In this document: one piece after another, positions 62,731-64,000 of the stretch
How positions within the stretch are numbered: the stretch's first letter is position 1
Layout of the letters: every line of letters starts with the position of its first letter
Assembly: GCF_004343035.1 (NCBI RefSeq)
Contig: NZ_SMCQ01000006.1
Location: 1 to 64,000, forward strand
Direction: 5' to 3'
Length of the DNA: 64,000 bases
DNA from: Longibaculum muris
Lineage (GTDB): Bacteria; Bacillota_I; Bacilli_A; Erysipelotrichales; Coprobacillaceae
Position numbers and translations under genes: made by a program
Notes under the pieces: generated by a model
What the model was told of the DNA's origin: nothing
The model's database searches: none
Seen by the model: only the letters and a program-made list of their open reading frames with translations

Positions 62731-64000
62731 TTATTTTATATAACTATCAAATGGTTGTTTCATACGATTAACAACATAATTACTTCCACCACGACCTTTG
62801 ACATCTTCCACCATAGAAGATATAACAATTGGATTCTTTGCATCAGTTGTCATTACTGTAAACCAACCAACTTCTTGACCTGTCGTATCATCTTGAGAAG
62901 CTTTAATTTCACCTGTTCCTGTCTTTCCTGCTAAAGTCATGCCATTATGATAAAATGAGTGTGCTGTCCCTTGACTATCACTAATAACTCCTATCAAAGC
63001 ATTTTTAATTTCATCAGCAACAGCTTTAGAGAAAGCTTCAGCCCAAACTTTTGTTTCTGTTGATTTAGCAATATGTGGCGTCATCATTTTTCCATCATTT
63101 ACAAATGCTCCATATATAGAAGCCATTTGTACTGGATTCATTAAAATCTGTCCTTGACCATATCCACTATCTGCAATTTGAATATCTTCACTAAAATCCT
63201 TGCTTGTATATTGAGATTTCTTCAATGATAATTCAAATGGAATTTCATCACCGATTTTCATCGCTTTATAACCTTTTACAAGATTATCTTTACCAATCTT
63301 TAATGCTGCTTTAGCAAAATAAACATTATCAGAATAAATCAAAGCATTCTTTAAATTATTTGGTTTAGGAGCATGTAAAGTTGTTACAAAATAACTTCCC
63401 CAACTAGAATCTTTTTGCCATTTCATTTGAGCATTGAAATCTTCAGAAGCATTTAATGATTGAGTATTTAAACCAATTGCTGCAGTTAAAGGTTTCATTG
63501 TTGAACCTGGAACCCATGCTTCTTTAAAACGATTAAGCAATGGTTTATTTGTATCATTATTCAAACTATCCCACTTTGTAGAACTTAATCCTAAAATAAA
63601 ATCATTACTATTAAAAGTTGGTGTACTCACTAATGCTAGAATTTCTCCATTTGTTGGATTCATAGCAACTGATGCACTTTTATCTTTTTTAAAAGATTGA
63701 TATAAATTATTTTGTAATTGAATATCAATTGTCAATGTTATATCTTGACCATCTTTCTTATCATGACTTGCTAGAGCAGTCTTTTTATTTCCTTGACTAT
63801 CTACAATATAAATAGATACACCATCTTGACCTTTTAATTCTTTTTCATAAGCAGCTTCAATTCCACTTCTTCCAATATAAGAGTTTTCATCATAACCCTC
63901 ACCTTTATGTTTTTCTAAATCTTCAGCTGTTACTTTTTGCATATAACCTACAAGATGAGATGTTGCTTCTCCATAAGGATAGCTTCGAACTGTTGTTGTA
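62731..64000 (-). CDS. Class B penicillin-binding protein (5' end outside the window)
   Basis: C-terminal 422 residues of a transpeptidase PBP; the frame stays open to the window edge (VRSYPYGEATSHLVGYMQK at the top), so the start lies beyond 64000. Active-site motifs are complete: STMK (PGSTMKPLT), SDN (YSDNVYFAK) and KTG (GKTGTGE). The RSYPYGEATSHLVGY region and a preceding NTF2-like domain would match the PBP2a/PbpH-like group of monofunctional transpeptidases, some of which have low beta-lactam affinity. It cross-links peptidoglycan outside the membrane. Convergent with the tRNA array. Confidence 0.93.
   Translation of the reverse strand, partial: TTTVRSYPYGEATSHLVGYMQKVTAEDLEKHKGEGYDENSYIGRSGIEAAYEKELKGQDGVSIYIVDSQGNKKTALASHDKKDGQDITLTIDIQLQNNLYQSFKKDKSASVAMNPTNGEILALVSTPTFNSNDFILGLSSTKWDSLNNDTNKPLLNRFKEAWVPGSTMKPLTAAIGLNTQSLNASEDFNAQMKWQKDSSWGSYFVTTLHAPKPNNLKNALIYSDNVYFAKAALKIGKDNLVKGYKAMKIGDEIPFELSLKKSQYTSKDFSEDIQIADSGYGQGQILMNPVQMASIYGAFVNDGKMMTPHIAKSTETKVWAEAFSKAVADEIKNALIGVISDSQGTAHSFYHNGMTLAGKTGTGEIKASQDDTTGQEVGWFTVMTTDAKNPIVISSMVEDVKGRGGSNYVVNRMKQPFDSYIK

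Overview
The window is AT-rich, densely coded chromosomal DNA from a low-GC Gram-positive bacterium (Bacillota). It has lipoproteins, a sortase, a D-alanylation-like operon, penicillin-binding protein, strong AAGGAGG ribosome binding sites and no outer-membrane genes. Gene content (DUF2207/LemA, DUF6442, DUF4250, PD-(D/E)XK Rpn-type nucleases, rubrerythrin/rubredoxin defence, GH4 with a lactose/cellobiose-type PTS permease) suggests an anaerobic gut member of the Erysipelotrichia/Coprobacillaceae. That placement is an inference, with no marker gene to prove it. Most genes lie on the minus strand. No CRISPR array, rRNA or complete prophage is visible, and no gap over 300 bases lacks a gene.

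Layout. 1-4.65 kb: a MATE exporter, the chromosome partition pair parA-parB, and psd-pssA for phosphatidylethanolamine. 4.7-6.9 kb: a surface-protein/sortase/membrane-protein operon with an atypical LERTG sorting signal. 7-12.6 kb: a sugar operon (PTS IIC, GH4 phosphoglycosidase, SIS protein) with a PRD regulator. 12.7-16.5 kb: LemA, DUF2207, VanY-type peptidase and dUTPase. 16.6-19.7 kb (plus strand): MarR-flavodoxin pair, Rpn nuclease copy 1, and a DUF6442/XRE operon with a repeated operator motif. 19.7-26.6 kb: a seven-gene dlt-like operon carrying an amino-acid racemase. 26.7-30.1 kb: carB with a long structured leader. 30.2-33.1 kb: a LytTR two-component system with an unknown polytopic protein. 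33.3-34.3 kb: Rpn nuclease copy 2, inverted relative to copy 1. 34.3-38.8 kb: threonine dehydratase, HAD, the short DUF4250 gene, and a divergent MerR/MATE pair. 38.8-41.4 kb: a two-sensor diguanylate cyclase behind a c-di-GMP-I riboswitch. 41.4-55.8 kb: housekeeping and small regulatory genes (rhomboid, gltX, ispF, small alarmone synthetase, membrane-anchored MerR, HAD proteins, EFR1 ferredoxin, ArsR, a frameshifted acetyltransferase, pyrG). 55.9-57.8 kb: an OmpR-type two-component system. 57.8-60.3 kb: an oxidative-stress rubrerythrin/rubredoxin operon with a PerR-like palindrome. 60.4-64 kb: an aminotransferase, nine tRNA genes, and a class B penicillin-binding protein cut by the window edge.

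Regulation is the most interesting layer. Sequence alone shows a c-di-GMP-I aptamer with its own terminator in front of a diguanylate cyclase; a pyrG leader starting GGGC with an attenuator; an unclassified carB leader; two MerR promoters with 19-base spacers; a PerR-like box; a three-copy operator; and, in both Rpn genes, a strong internal ribosome binding site before an in-frame ATG that could make a separate C-terminal protein. The dlt-like operon and the Rpn intragenic start are the best candidates for undescribed biology.
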